DNA from: Pelagophyceae sp. CCMP2097
Taxonomy: Eukaryota; Sar; Pelagophyceae
DNA: 55,357 nucleotides
NCBI GenBank assembly: GCA_026770575.1
Contig: MU657202.1
Location: 231,652 to 287,008, forward strand
Direction: 5' to 3'
This document shows positions 10,601 to 20,327 of this stretch, in pieces. Below the pieces are notes generated by a model, which saw nothing but the letters and a program-made list of their open reading frames with translations, had not been told where the DNA came from and ran no database searches. Numbering within the stretch: position 1 is the first letter of the stretch; the number at the start of each line of letters is the position of its first letter. A program made the translations under genes and the position numbers.

Positions 10601-12023
10601 ATGCTGACGTTGTCAACCACTACGCGTACTCCTTCCTGACGCGCGTGGCCCGCGCGCCTCTCGCCGACGGCACGGGCGCCTCTTCCGTCACGCCGTCGTC
10701 TTCCAAGATCAATTCTTTAGAGCCGGTTTTGTACCGCGTGCGCTACCTCCGCGCGTTTGCGGACCTCCTCGCCGACGGGTCCGCGCGCGGCGCCGCCGCG
10801 CACCTGCGCACGCTCGGGGCCGATGTCGTCCGCCACTTTCACGCGCACGCCAAGCGCAACCCAATCCTCTTCATCGAGGCTTTACTGCCGGCGCCGTCTG
10901 GCGCCAAGCGCTTTTGCGACCGCCTTTCGCAGGGTTACGCCGAGGAGGAGGGCGTTTCAGAGGCGAAGCCTCCGCGGAAGAAGACTGACGAGGACGAGGA
11001 TGGCGGCCCCGACGCGGGCCAGGACGAAGACAATTGGGACGACGAGGCTGAAGTCGACTTTGAAGACGCAGCTCTGGAAGACGACGCCGCGCGAAAGCGC
11101 CTCAAGGAGCAAAAGCAGGCGGTGAGCCCCCGACTCCTTCCTCGAGAGGCGCCGTATTCCGGCGCATCCTTTTGATCCTTTGATAGGGAGGCGCGCCGGC
11201 CAAGGCGGGCAAAAAGCGCTGGACGCCGCGCGAGGACCTCTTCCTCGCTCGAATCGTACGCCCGCCGCGTCCGCCTCGGATCGACTTCCCCTTTCTAGAC
11301 CCCCTTTCGCTCGCCTCGCCCTTATGAGATTTTGAGAGACCCGCCGCCGATACGAAACGCCCTCTCTAGATGGCGCACGCTGCAGAAAAGGGCGACGACG
11401 TGGACGTGGCTCGCCTCGCCCGCTTAGACGGCCTCGAGCCGAATCACCGCGAGCCCGTGGCGCTTCGGCGGCGCATCGCGCACCTCCGCGCCAACGGCGG
11501 CAGCACGGCGGACTTGGTTGACAAGCTCGCCGAAGACGTGCGGACTGCCGCTCTTAAAGTGCGGCCGACGAAGGCGAGGAAGAAAAAGGCGCAAAAGACC
11601 CTCGGATTCCTCAACGACGCCGAGTCCGAGTCCGACGACGACGACGCGCCGGACGACGACGTCGCGCCGGAAGACGACGCGCTCGACGACGCCGCGCCGC
11701 CGGCCGCCGCCGCCGCCAGCTTGGTGCGGCAAAGCCAAGAAGACGCCGACCCGGACGACGACCGGTGGAGCGGCAAGCGCCGGCCCGTGGCCGCGGCCAG
11801 CCAGGACGCGGCCCCGCGCCTGAAGAAGCGGGCGGCCGTGTCCGACGAGGACGACGACGAGGACGACGAGCCGGAGCTCCCCGTGGACGACGGCGCTGCC
11901 CCCGCGGTCGACGCGGCGGCGGCGGCGCAGGCCGACGACGGCGCCCTCGACGACGGCGCCGAGGCGGCGCCCAAGCCTACGCGAAAACGCGCCAAGATTG
12001 TCATCGACGACGACGACGAGTGA
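7668..12023 (+). CDS. Timeless/Tof1/Swi1 replication-fork protection protein
   Basis: Likely exons are 7668-7807, 7965-8004, 8107-8162, 8220-8997, 9078-9342, 9387-9555, 9622-10250, 10371-10550, 10595-11121, 11187-11255 and 11370-12023. Family motifs occur in order: WLQDLQRALRRDE, LGSWNVLQTKLLPLAETSL, LIKIFIMMTMP, ELALTLVRNL, ARHSRFGAVLRG, KNELRRDSSRVLPRDRHNLF and a VVHVTTKLLE block. Then come an acidic stretch (DNWDDEAEVDFED), KKRWTPREDLFL and an acidic Ala-rich tail. With its Tipin/Csm3 partner this protein stabilises stalled forks and supports the S-phase checkpoint in the nucleus. The intron at 9556-9621 is a multiple of three without a stop, but removing it restores the conserved ELRRDS motif. 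The 8997/9078 junction is the least certain, and the C-terminal exon could be mis-joined. Confidence 0.85.
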
Positions 12024-13207
12024 ACCCTCCTGCGCGCGCGCCGTCCGCGCGGCGCGCGGCCGTAACGACGATCCGCCCGACGCCTCTTGGACGGCTCTGG
12101 GAGTGATTCCTTAAAGGGCGTCGGTCTGTGACGACGTCGAGGAGCTGCTTTCGCTTGTGGGCCCCATCTCTCCCGTCCGGCACCAGAGCTGTCACGAAGA
12201 CGAGCACCTCATCTCCGCGCCGAGGGATTCTGTCACATGCGAGTGCTCACGTCCCCTGGGGGACGCGGCGCGCCTGCAGGTTGAACGCGTTAACGAGATG
12301 GTTGAACGATGCAACTCGGGAGCGCAGCACACGGATTCTCGAAAGCTTTGAAAGGAGTGCAGCGAGCACAAAGTGCCGACCCGCCTTCCTCGACGCGAGA
12401 GCGAGCCCGGCGGGCCTGGGCTCGGGTCACCGGTCCAGGGTCCAACGGCTATAGCTAAGACGGCACCCGGACCCCGACAACTTGAAGTGGAGCTCGGACA
12501 AGGCGAAGGTCTGTCCGGCACGACCCTGACGTCGCGAGGAGTGCTCAAAGCCTGCAGGGCAGGGCCCTCGTTCGCCAGCGGGCTGCTCCTGGTCGACTTG
12601 GGAGGCGCGGCGCGGCGACTGGGGCTCTCAGCTCGGCTTAGGCCATTATAAATATCGTATTCGTACATCCCCGGATCGGAGGAGCCGGGGATGAGGCTCG
12701 GCGAGGTAGGAGGCCTCCGGAGGGAGCATGATGAGTCCAAAACTCCAAAGAGCTTCACTGTTCGAACAGAGAGAAATAGAGAGAGATTACTTGAGGTTTG
12801 ACTTCAACTTGAGTCTAAAGCGTGACTTCAACTTGAGTCTAAAGCGTCCGATGGCATAGCTTAAGGAAAGTCAAGTCAAGCTCAACCAAAATTTCCCCAA
12901 AATTTAATGTTCATGTTGTAGCTTCATTATGGTTGGCTCTATACGACCTTGGTCGCATGGGAGCGTGAGAGCTTCCTACTTGGCACCCGCCTGCGCGTTA
13001 AAAGCGGTCGCGCGGCCTCGCCAGCCGAACGGAGCCGCCCCAAGTCGGGTCCAGCAGGAATGTCACAAAAATTCCATTGGGATTAAAGTTCACTCGGGAG
13101 ACATTAAAATTTGGTCAGTTTTAGGATGATAATTTTGCAAGAAAATTTGGACAAAGCTTACAGGAATTCCTACCCTGACCATTCATTTTCGCAACCATCC
13201 ATTGACC
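12024..13207. other. Intergenic region with a 24-bp tandem pair
   Basis: No gene is recognised on either strand. The distal part (about 12750-13200) is AT-rich compared with the genes and contains the tandem pair at 12800-12847. It probably includes the upstream region of the formamidase gene. Confidence 0.5.
12800..12847. repeat. 24-bp tandem repeat, two perfect copies
   Basis: The unit begins GACTTCAACTTGAGTC and ends TAAAGCGT. It is present twice head to tail (12800-12823 and 12824-12847). Confidence 0.9.
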
Positions 13208-15415
13208 ATGGTCCTACTGACCTTGGGCCTCGCGCTCCTCGCGGCCGCCGACGCGAAGGGCCTGCGCGCCAAGGAGGCGGATGTCGAGGTGGAAGACAAC
13301 GAGGAGGTGCGCCCTAACCCTAACCCTAACCCGGCAACTCCCATAAGGGTCCTGGGCGTCCCCTGACGCCGTCCTGTGCGTCCCCTACCTCGAGACGCCG
13401 CCCCTATAGGCCATGCCGGAGCCAGGCGCGGCGCCGTCGGTCCTGTACCGCAAGCGCAGCTCGCTGGCGCACCAGCGCGAGGCTTCGGGCCGTCGGCTGG
13501 ACCACTGCGTGGACGTCGATGCATGGTACAAAAAGGGGAACCCCTCCAAGGACTGCGCCTGGGTCGCCGCGTACCCCGCCGCGCGCTGCGGCATGTCCAA
13601 GGGCAACGCCGGCGTCAAGGGCTGGGACGACAACTTTGCGCTCTACAGTTGCGCCGGGTCGTGCGGGTCTTGCTTCCTCCAGAAACTCGCGGAAGTCGAA
13701 GAGGACCTCGAGACGGACTACTACGTCAAGGCGACGAAGGACACTGTCGTATGGGGGTACTTTGACCAGGATGCGAAGCCTTTGGTGACGATCCAGTCCG
13801 GAGAGACTCTCACGATGGAGGTTTTGACGCACCACTGCACGCACGACTACGCAAAGATGATCCGCGGCGACACGGCCGCGGAGGAAGTCTACTACTGGAA
13901 GAAGGGCGACGCCATCGAGAAGAAGGCCGTGCCGAAGTTTGGCCAGTCGGGAGTCCACTTGATCACGGGCCCAGTGGAGGTCCAAGGCGCGGAACCCGGC
14001 GACGTCGTCCAGGTCGACATCCTTGCGCTGGACCCGCGCAAGAACCCCGTCTCCGGCAAGACGTACGGCACCAACTCTGCGAAATTCGCCGGCTACCACT
14101 TCCGCGTCCCGGAGGCTGACGGGACCATGTCCGTGCGCACCGGCGGCGATGAAGTCGTTACGGTGTTCGAGTTCGTCGAGACGCCCTCCGGCAAGATGGG
14201 CTGGGGGAAGCCCGTGTACATGTACACGTACCCTACCGTGACGGACGCCGGGGGCACGACTCGCACCTTTGATGGGATGCCTGGTATCGTCATCCCGCAT
14301 GTTATGAACTACGACTACGGCTTGGAGCCCATGGCCGGCGACACGGACCCCGTATTCTACCCGGAGGGCTTCGACGGCACGACGGTCGAGTCGGACGGCC
14401 TTGGCAACGCTGGCGTGATCAACTACCTCGACGCCGAGCTCGACTGGAAGGTCCGTCTCCTTTGCTGCTTTCTCACGGAATTCCGAGTGAGGGCCTCTCT
14501 TCACTCTCCGCTCTTCAGGTCCCTCTTCGGCCGCACCTCGGCATCTTGGCAGTCATGCCTGCCAACTCCGACAATTACCTTTTTGGGAAGTCGGACGACA
14601 CCATCGCCGGCGCCAACACCATCCCGCCTTCGGCCTTTGGCGGCAACGTCGACGACTGGAGAATCGGCAAGGGCGCGACGATGTACTACAAGGTCCAGAT
14701 CGCCGGCGCCATGCTCGTCGTCGGCGACACGCACGCAGCCCAGGGCGACTCCGAGCTCGCGGGCACGGCAGTCGAGACTTCTATGACGGCCAAGCTCCGC
14801 GTCACCCTCCACAAGGCCGCCGCGCTGCCCAAGCTCGTGGCGACGATCAACTTTCCGCTTTTGGAGAACGACGACGTCTACGTCATCCACGGCTTCTCGT
14901 ACGCCAACTACTTGACGGACCTGGACACGCCTTCCGACGTCTTCGCCGTCGGCGGCTCTGTCGACCTCGCTCTGGCGGACTGCTTCGCCAAGACGCGCAC
15001 TTTCTTGATGGACACGCAGGGCGTCTCGGAACCGGAAGCCATCGCTCTCATGGGCACGGGCTGCGAGTTTGGCATCACGCAAATCGTCGACGGCAACTGG
15101 GGCGTCCACGCGCTGGTGCCAAAGTGGCTCTTTCTCGACGTGGACTCGACGCCGTACGATTACAAGTGCACTTCGAACCCGTTGGGCACTCGACGCCTCG
15201 CCGACTACGACGACGCCGCCGCGACGGCTTCGTACTCCAAGATCGTCGGCGCGGGCCCCGTCTTGGAGTCGCTGAAGGTGAAGCTCACCGACGCCAAAAT
15301 CTCCGCAAAGGCCTCGCTCGGCGCGCCTTTGGGCGTCGCCTCTAAGGTCCTCGCCGGGCTCGAGGCCAAGGGAAGTGTGATCAAGGAGGAGGCCAAGGTC
15401 CTCGCCGGCCTCTAG
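13208..15415 (+). CDS. Secreted formamidase/acetamidase with an N-terminal ShKT-like module
   Basis: Exons 13208-13306, 13410-14450 and 14519-15415 are all in phase 0 and give about 678 residues. The N-terminus is a signal peptide (MVLLTLGLALLAAADA). Residues of about 60-120 form a six-Cys pattern ending CAGSCGSC, like an ShKT module. The rest matches the FmdA/AmdA family (EC 3.5.1.49 or 3.5.1.4): GPVEVQGAEPGDVVQV, IPHVMNYDYG, RPHLGILAVMPAN, NVDDWRIGKGA, VGDTHAAQGDSEL and GVSEPEAI. These enzymes release ammonium from formamide or short amides. The signal peptide and disulfide-rich module point to extracellular use of organic nitrogen. Which amide is the substrate cannot be told from the sequence. 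The first intron contains a telomere-type repeat. Confidence 0.88.
13312..13332 (+). repeat. Interstitial telomere-type repeat (CCCTAA)3
   Basis: Three perfect CCCTAA units followed by CCC lie four bases inside the GT donor of the first formamidase intron (13307-13409). The complement TTAGGG is the telomere unit used by most stramenopiles and many other eukaryotes. Confidence 0.9.
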
Positions 15416-15693
15416 AACATACGAACATATCACGACGCGAGCGATCGCGGAGACGAAGCGCGACCTGTTCATAGAACACCGCGGAGATGCACATCCTGTA
15501 CATGTATACCAACCCACTCCGCGGACGCACTTGCATTGCGCCGTACACAGCGGATCCACCGCTCTTGTTCATAATTCCGGCATACTTTCAAATACTCGCC
15601 TCGGACGCCGGCCATGACCCGCGAGACACGGTTCGGTTTGAACTTGCATGTGGAACATTTTTCCAGAAACTTTCCGATTCGGCTTCTTAAAGG

Positions 15694-17450
15694 TTGGAGC
15701 TAGCTATGCGCCGTCTCGGCTTCCTGCGCGCGCTGCGCGGCTTCGTGGGCGAGCCTTTGGGCCCGGCGGGGCCGGTGCTGCGAGACGCGTTTGCGGTCGT
15801 TCGGAAAACCGCCGCGGCCCACGCCGCCGCCGTCGACACACTCGAGCGCGCCCACGAGGCCGCCGCCGCACGGCCCCGCGTCCATACTCTGCCGTGGCGC
15901 ACGCCGACGCGCCCCCGTGACGCACGTCGACTTTGCCCCCGCAGGCTCGCCTCGCAGAGGACTTGCGCGCGCTGAGCGCTTCGACGGCGGCGGCGGCCGT
16001 CGTCGCGGCCGCGGACGTGGCGCGCGAGGCGCGCCTCGTTGCCGCCGCGCGTTTGGCCGTGGACCGGGACCGCGCCGAATTGGCTTCGGAGCGGAAACGC
16101 GCGCAGACGGCTCTACCTCAGTCCGACGACGTCGTCAAGCTCAACGTCGGCGGATCGCGCTTCGAGACTTCCAGGGCCGTGCTGACAAAGGTGCCCGGGT
16201 CGCTGCTGGGCCGTATGTTTGGGCCGCGGAACGACGAGACGGCTGACAAAGACGACACGGAGAGTGTGGACGGAGTCGTCTTTGTCGATCGAGACGGCGG
16301 ACGGTTCGGCCTCATCCTGGACTTTCTCCGCGACCTCGACGCCGATAAAACGCAGCGCGCCATCAAACAACTGCCCGCGGCGATGCAGGACGCCATGGTC
16401 ACAGAGCTCGACTTTTTCGGCCTCGGGCCCGCCGTGTTCGGCTCACGGCCGTGGGTCGACGTGGCCTTCTTCCGGGCCGGCCCCGAGCTGTGCGGCGGCC
16501 GCTGGGGCTGCGCTGCTGTTGGGGTGGCGGGGCGGGTAGTCGTGTTTGGTGGGTACGCTGGCCGACACGCCTCAGACACTACTGAAGTGTTAGACGCGGC
16601 CACGGGATCGTTCGTCGCGGGGCCGCACCTTCTTAAAGTGCAAATCGGCTGCGCGGCAGCGCAGATGGACGAGGACAACGTTTTGGTCGTTGGCGGACTC
16701 GGAACCACAGGGCCTATCGGGGGCGAACATCTAAGGACGACTGAGATCCTGCACCTGCCGTCGCTCACTCTGACGCCGGGCCCGGAGCTGCGCGTCGGCC
16801 GGTACAAGTGCGCCGCCGTGCCTCTGGGCGGCGGCCGCATTCTCGTCGTCGGTGGCAAGCAGACAGAGACGACTCACCTCAAGTCGACTGAGATCCTAAG
16901 TTTGGACACCATGACGTTCGAGCCGGGCCCTTCCATGCACACAGGCCGCGACGGCTGCTGCGCCGTTCAGCTGGACAAGCACCGCATACTCGTCGCCGGC
17001 GGCTTCGACGGCACGATGCGCCTGCGGTCGACGGAGGTGCTGAATCTGCGCAATATGGCGTTCACTCCGGGCCCGAGCATGGCGTTCACGCGCGACGAGT
17101 GCGCCGCCGTGGCCGTCGACGCGCGGCACGTCCTTGTCGTCGGCGGCGAGGACGGGGCTTTCCACGCGCTGGCGTCTACAGAAGTACTAGACGTCGAGGC
17201 CATGGCATTTACGCCCGGGCCGCAGATGGAGACGCCGCGCTACGCGTGCGCCGCCACTCGATGCGACGCTGGCGGCCGACCGCGCATCCTCGTCGTCGGC
17301 GGGCATAACCGTCAGAACAATCTCGCAACCACCGAGCTCCTCGCCCTCGACGACGCCGCCACCGCGACGGCGCCGAGGAAGGTCGCCCGCGACCACCGCG
17401 AACTCCCGAAACCAGACCTCGCAGAGGCCTTCCCGCCCCTCATGTTCTAA
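15694..17450 (+). CDS. BTB/T1 domain plus kelch repeats
   Basis: Exons 15694-15879 and 15945-17450 join in phase 0 to about 563 residues. The ATG at 15706 (MRRLGF) is an equally good start. An N-terminal Ala-rich helical region (possible coiled coil) precedes a KCTD-type BTB/T1 domain (DVVKLNVGGSRFETSRAVLTK, GVVFVDRDGGRFGLILDFLRD). At least five kelch-like blades follow, each with a motif such as LVVGG, a TEVLD/TEIL strand and FxPGPxM. Such proteins often act as Cullin-3 substrate adaptors, with the BTB domain binding the ligase and the propeller binding the target; that role is inferred here. The protein ends at TAA 17448-17450. Confidence 0.85.
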
Positions 17451-17533
17451 GGCCGCCCGGTGGCGCCCTGCCGAGCTCCGTAAGGAGGCGCCCCAACGTT
17501 GCAGTCGTCCCCAAACGCCCCCCTCGGCACAAG

Positions 17534-17570
17534 GGGCGGGCGAATTCCCAAAGGTGATGCCGCTCACTTT
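17534..17570 (+). repeat. Inverted-repeat arm, left of gap
   Basis: This arm contains GGGCGGGCGAATTCCCAAAG followed by GTGATGCCGCTCA. Its reverse complement lies at 18630-18665 with one small gap. The arms may be the ends of a mobile element or the mark of an assembly fold-back. Confidence 0.85.
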
Positions 17571-18629
17571 TCAGGTCATGGGGTCAGTCGGTCGGTCGAG
17601 GCCTTTTGAGGCCGACCGACTGAGATTTTACCAGGTAAATACCAGTAAATAGAGGTATTTGTCAACAAATACCACGCCTGGAGGCATTGTTCGCAACGGC
17701 GATCTACTATTCGCAGAGCGTCAGGACTCTCCCACACGTGCGGCGGCGCCGCGCACCGCGTGCGTCCACCGTCCGCGGGACCGTCACCTCGGGGGCCTCT
17801 GCCTCTGCGCNNNNNNNNNNNNNNNNNNNNNNNNNNNNNNNNNNNNNNNNNNNNNNNNNNNNNNNNNNNNNNNNNNNNNNNNNNNNNNNNNNNNNNNNNN
17901 NNNNNNNNNNNNNNNNNNNNNNNNNNNNNNNNNNNNNNNNNNNNNNNNNNNNNNNNNNNNNNNNNNNNNNNNNNNNNNNNNNNNNNNNNNNNNNNNNNNN
18001 NNNNNNNNNNNNNNNNNNNNNNNNNNNNNNNNNNNNNNNNNNNNNNNNNNNNNNNNNNNNNNNNNNNNNNNNNNNNNNNNNNNNNNNNNNNNNNNNNNNN
18101 NNNNNNNNNNNNNNNNNNNNNNNNNNNNNNNNNNNNNNNNNNNNNNNNNNNNNNNNNNNNNNNNNNNNNNNNNNNNNNNNNNNNNNNNNNNNNNNNNNNN
18201 NNNNNNNNNNNNNNNNNNNNNNNNNNNNNNNNNNNNNNNNNNNNNNNNNNNNNNNNNNNNNNNNNNNNNNNNNNNNNNNNNNNNNNNNNNNNNNNNNNNN
18301 NNNNNNNNNNNNNNNNNNNNNNNNNNNNNNNNNNNNNNNNNNNNNNNNNNNNNNNNNNNNNNNNNNNNNNNNNNNNNNNNNNNNNNNNNNNNNNNNNNNN
18401 NNNNNNNNNNNNNNNNNNNNNNNNNNNNNNNNNNNNNNNNNNNNNNNNNNNNNNNNNNNNNNNNNNNNNNNNNNNNNNNNNNNNNNNNNNNNNNNNNNNN
18501 NNNNNNNNNNNNNNNNNNNNNNNNNNNNNNNNNNNNNNNNNNNNNNNNNNNNNNNNNNNNNNNNNNNNNNNNNNNNNNNNNNNNNNNNNACACCCCCCCG
18601 ACAGAGTTTTTTGCCCAATCTCGGTCGGT

Positions 18630-18665
18630 AAATGAGCGGCATCACCTTTGGGAATTCGCCCGCCC
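18630..18665 (-). repeat. Inverted-repeat arm, right of gap
   Basis: This is the partner of the arm at 17534-17570 in opposite orientation. It ends 25 bases from the stop codon of the WD40 gene on the minus strand. Confidence 0.85.
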
Positions 18666-18689
18666 AAGAGTCAGAGGCGCATCATCTTA

Positions 18690-20006
18690 TTAAAGCGAGG
18701 CGTTCCAGAGCTGCGCCGTCTTGTCGTTGCTCGCCGTCGCGACGCGCGTGCCGTCGGGCGAGAACACGCATCTGACGATCGCGTCGGAGTGTCCCACGAG
18801 CGCCGTATGCAGCGCGCCCGTCTTGGCGTCCCAGAACCGCGCCGTCCCGTCCCAGCTCGCCGTCACGATGCGCTCGCCGTCGGGCGAAAACGCGCAGCTC
18901 ACGACGTCGTATATGTGCCCCACGGGCGTCGTCTGCAGCGCGCCCGTCTCGGCGTCCCAGAGCCGCGCCGTATGGTCGAGGCTCGCCGTCACGAGGCGCT
19001 TGCTGTCGGGAGAGAACGCGCAGCTCCAGACATCGGCGTGCTGGAGCGTCGTCAACAGCGCGCCCGTCTCGGTGTCCCAGAGCCGCGCCGTCCTGTCCTC
19101 GCTCACCGTCACGATGCGCTTGCCATCGGGCGAAATCGCAAATTTGCGGACACTGCCGGTGTGCCCGAATGTCGTCTGCAGCGCGCCCGTCTTGGCGTCC
19201 CAGAGCCGCACCGTCTTGTCGTGGCTCGCCGCCACGATGCGCTTGCCGTCGGGCGAGAACGCGCTGCTGAAGACGGAACTGGTGTGCCCTATAAGGGTCA
19301 CCTGCAGCGCGCCCGTCTTCGTGTCCCAGAGCCGCACCGTCTCGTCGTTGCTCGCCGTCAAGAGGCGCTTGCCATCGGGCGAGAACACGAAGCTAAAGAC
19401 AAGCTGGTGTGCCCCTCGAGCGTCTGCAGCAGCGCGCCAGTCTCGGCGTCCCAGATCCGCGCCGTCCTGTCGTTGCTCGCCGTCACGAGGCGCTTGCCGT
19501 CGGGCGAGAACGCGCAGCTGTTGAGGAAGCCGGTGTGGCCCTCGAGCGTCGTCTGCAGCGTGCCCGTCTTGGCACAGCCACGCCGTGTCGTCGCTCGTCG
19601 TCACGATGCGCTCGCCATCGGGCGAGAACGCGCAGCTCCTGACGTAGTCGATGTTCTTGAGCATCGCCAGCAGAGCGCCCGTTTCGGTGTCCGAGAGCTG
19701 CGCCGTCTCGTTGTCGCCCCCCGTCACGAGGCGCTTGCCGTCGGGCGAGAACGCGCAGATCCTGACGCAGCCGCCGCGCCCTTGAAGGATCGCCGTGCCC
19801 TTCAAAATGCGGCCCTTCCATCGGTCCTCCAAGATGAGCTTGCGCACGGCCGGCGCCACGGCCCGCGCATCTCGAGCGACGAGCTTCGTCACGAGGAGCG
19901 CGTTCGTCGAGGCCGCCAGCCGAAGGATGGGCGTGACCAGATCGCGCTGCTCCAACACGTCGAGCACCGCTCGGCACGCATGGCTACCTTGCCGCGTGGC
20001 GTCCAT
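18690..20006 (-). CDS. WD40-repeat protein with near-identical blades and compensating frameshifts
   Basis: This intronless gene codes for 438 residues. A helical N-terminal domain (ILRLAASTNALLVTK, ARAVAPAVRKLI) is followed by about nine WD40 repeats. Each resembles CAFSPDGKRLVTAS, then DxTARLWDAETGAL, then a GHT. The repeats are alike even at DNA level, which implies recent amplification or conversion. Between about 19405 and 19575 the frame leaves the WD pattern (reading LPQQLRVLARRQAPRD) and then returns. The same DNA in another frame still encodes a good repeat, so a loss of about 5 bases near 19573 and of 1 base near 19400 offset each other. The role is unknown; such propellers are usually protein-binding platforms. 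A paralogue with the same N-terminal domain lies at 50742-51823. Confidence 0.75.
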   Translation of the reverse strand: MDATRQGSHACRAVLDVLEQRDLVTPILRLAASTNALLVTKLVARDARAVAPAVRKLILEDRWKGRILKGTAILQGRGGCVRICAFSPDGKRLVTGGDNETAQLSDTETGALLAMLKNIDYVRSCAFSPDGERIVTTSDDTAWLCQDGHAADDARGPHRLPQQLRVLARRQAPRDGEQRQDGADLGRRDWRAAADARGAHQLVFSFVFSPDGKRLLTASNDETVRLWDTKTGALQVTLIGHTSSVFSSAFSPDGKRIVAASHDKTVRLWDAKTGALQTTFGHTGSVRKFAISPDGKRIVTVSEDRTARLWDTETGALLTTLQHADVWSCAFSPDSKRLVTASLDHTARLWDAETGALQTTPVGHIYDVVSCAFSPDGERIVTASWDGTARFWDAKTGALHTALVGHSDAIVRCVFSPDGTRVATASNDKTAQLWNASL

Positions 20007-20327
20007 CCTGCCTCGATCGAACCGGCACCCCGTTGCAACGCGTTGAGCGCCTGGAGGTACTAGTTAAATGGCAGGCTTGCCAGTGGCTGGGGCGCCGCGC
20101 GGTTCCTCGAGTCCCAGTCCACAGTGCGGTTCCCCCCCGCGCGCGGCGGTGCCTCGGCCTCGGGCCGACGCACGCCCCCGGGCGACGCAAGCTGGCGACA
20201 CAAGGGATTCCTGGGCACGTGTTGAACAGAGACGCCAGACGGCGTTATAAGAGGACATGCGCGTGGCCTTGTGCAAGCGCGCGCGGGGGTCAGAGGCCGG
20301 TGCTTTCGTTGTAGCGGTCACGGTCCA
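20007..20327. other. Intergenic
   Basis: No gene is recognised between the WD40 gene and the stop of the Cys-rich gene. The short frames seen here have no motifs. Confidence 0.5.

Larger units (their letters stand above)
17451..18689. other. Gap region bounded by an inverted repeat
   Basis: This stretch has 779 Ns (17811-18589) and no readable gene. A 36-37 bp sequence at 17534-17570 returns inverted at 18630-18665. A strong hairpin (CAGTCGGTCGG pairing with CCGACCGACTG around TTTT) lies near 17585-17623. All open frames across the gap are artefacts of the Ns. Confidence 0.8.

Noticed and set aside
17576..18693. Long open frames running through the gap on both strands
   Set aside because: They exist only because Ns translate as unknown residues; the ends have no protein features.
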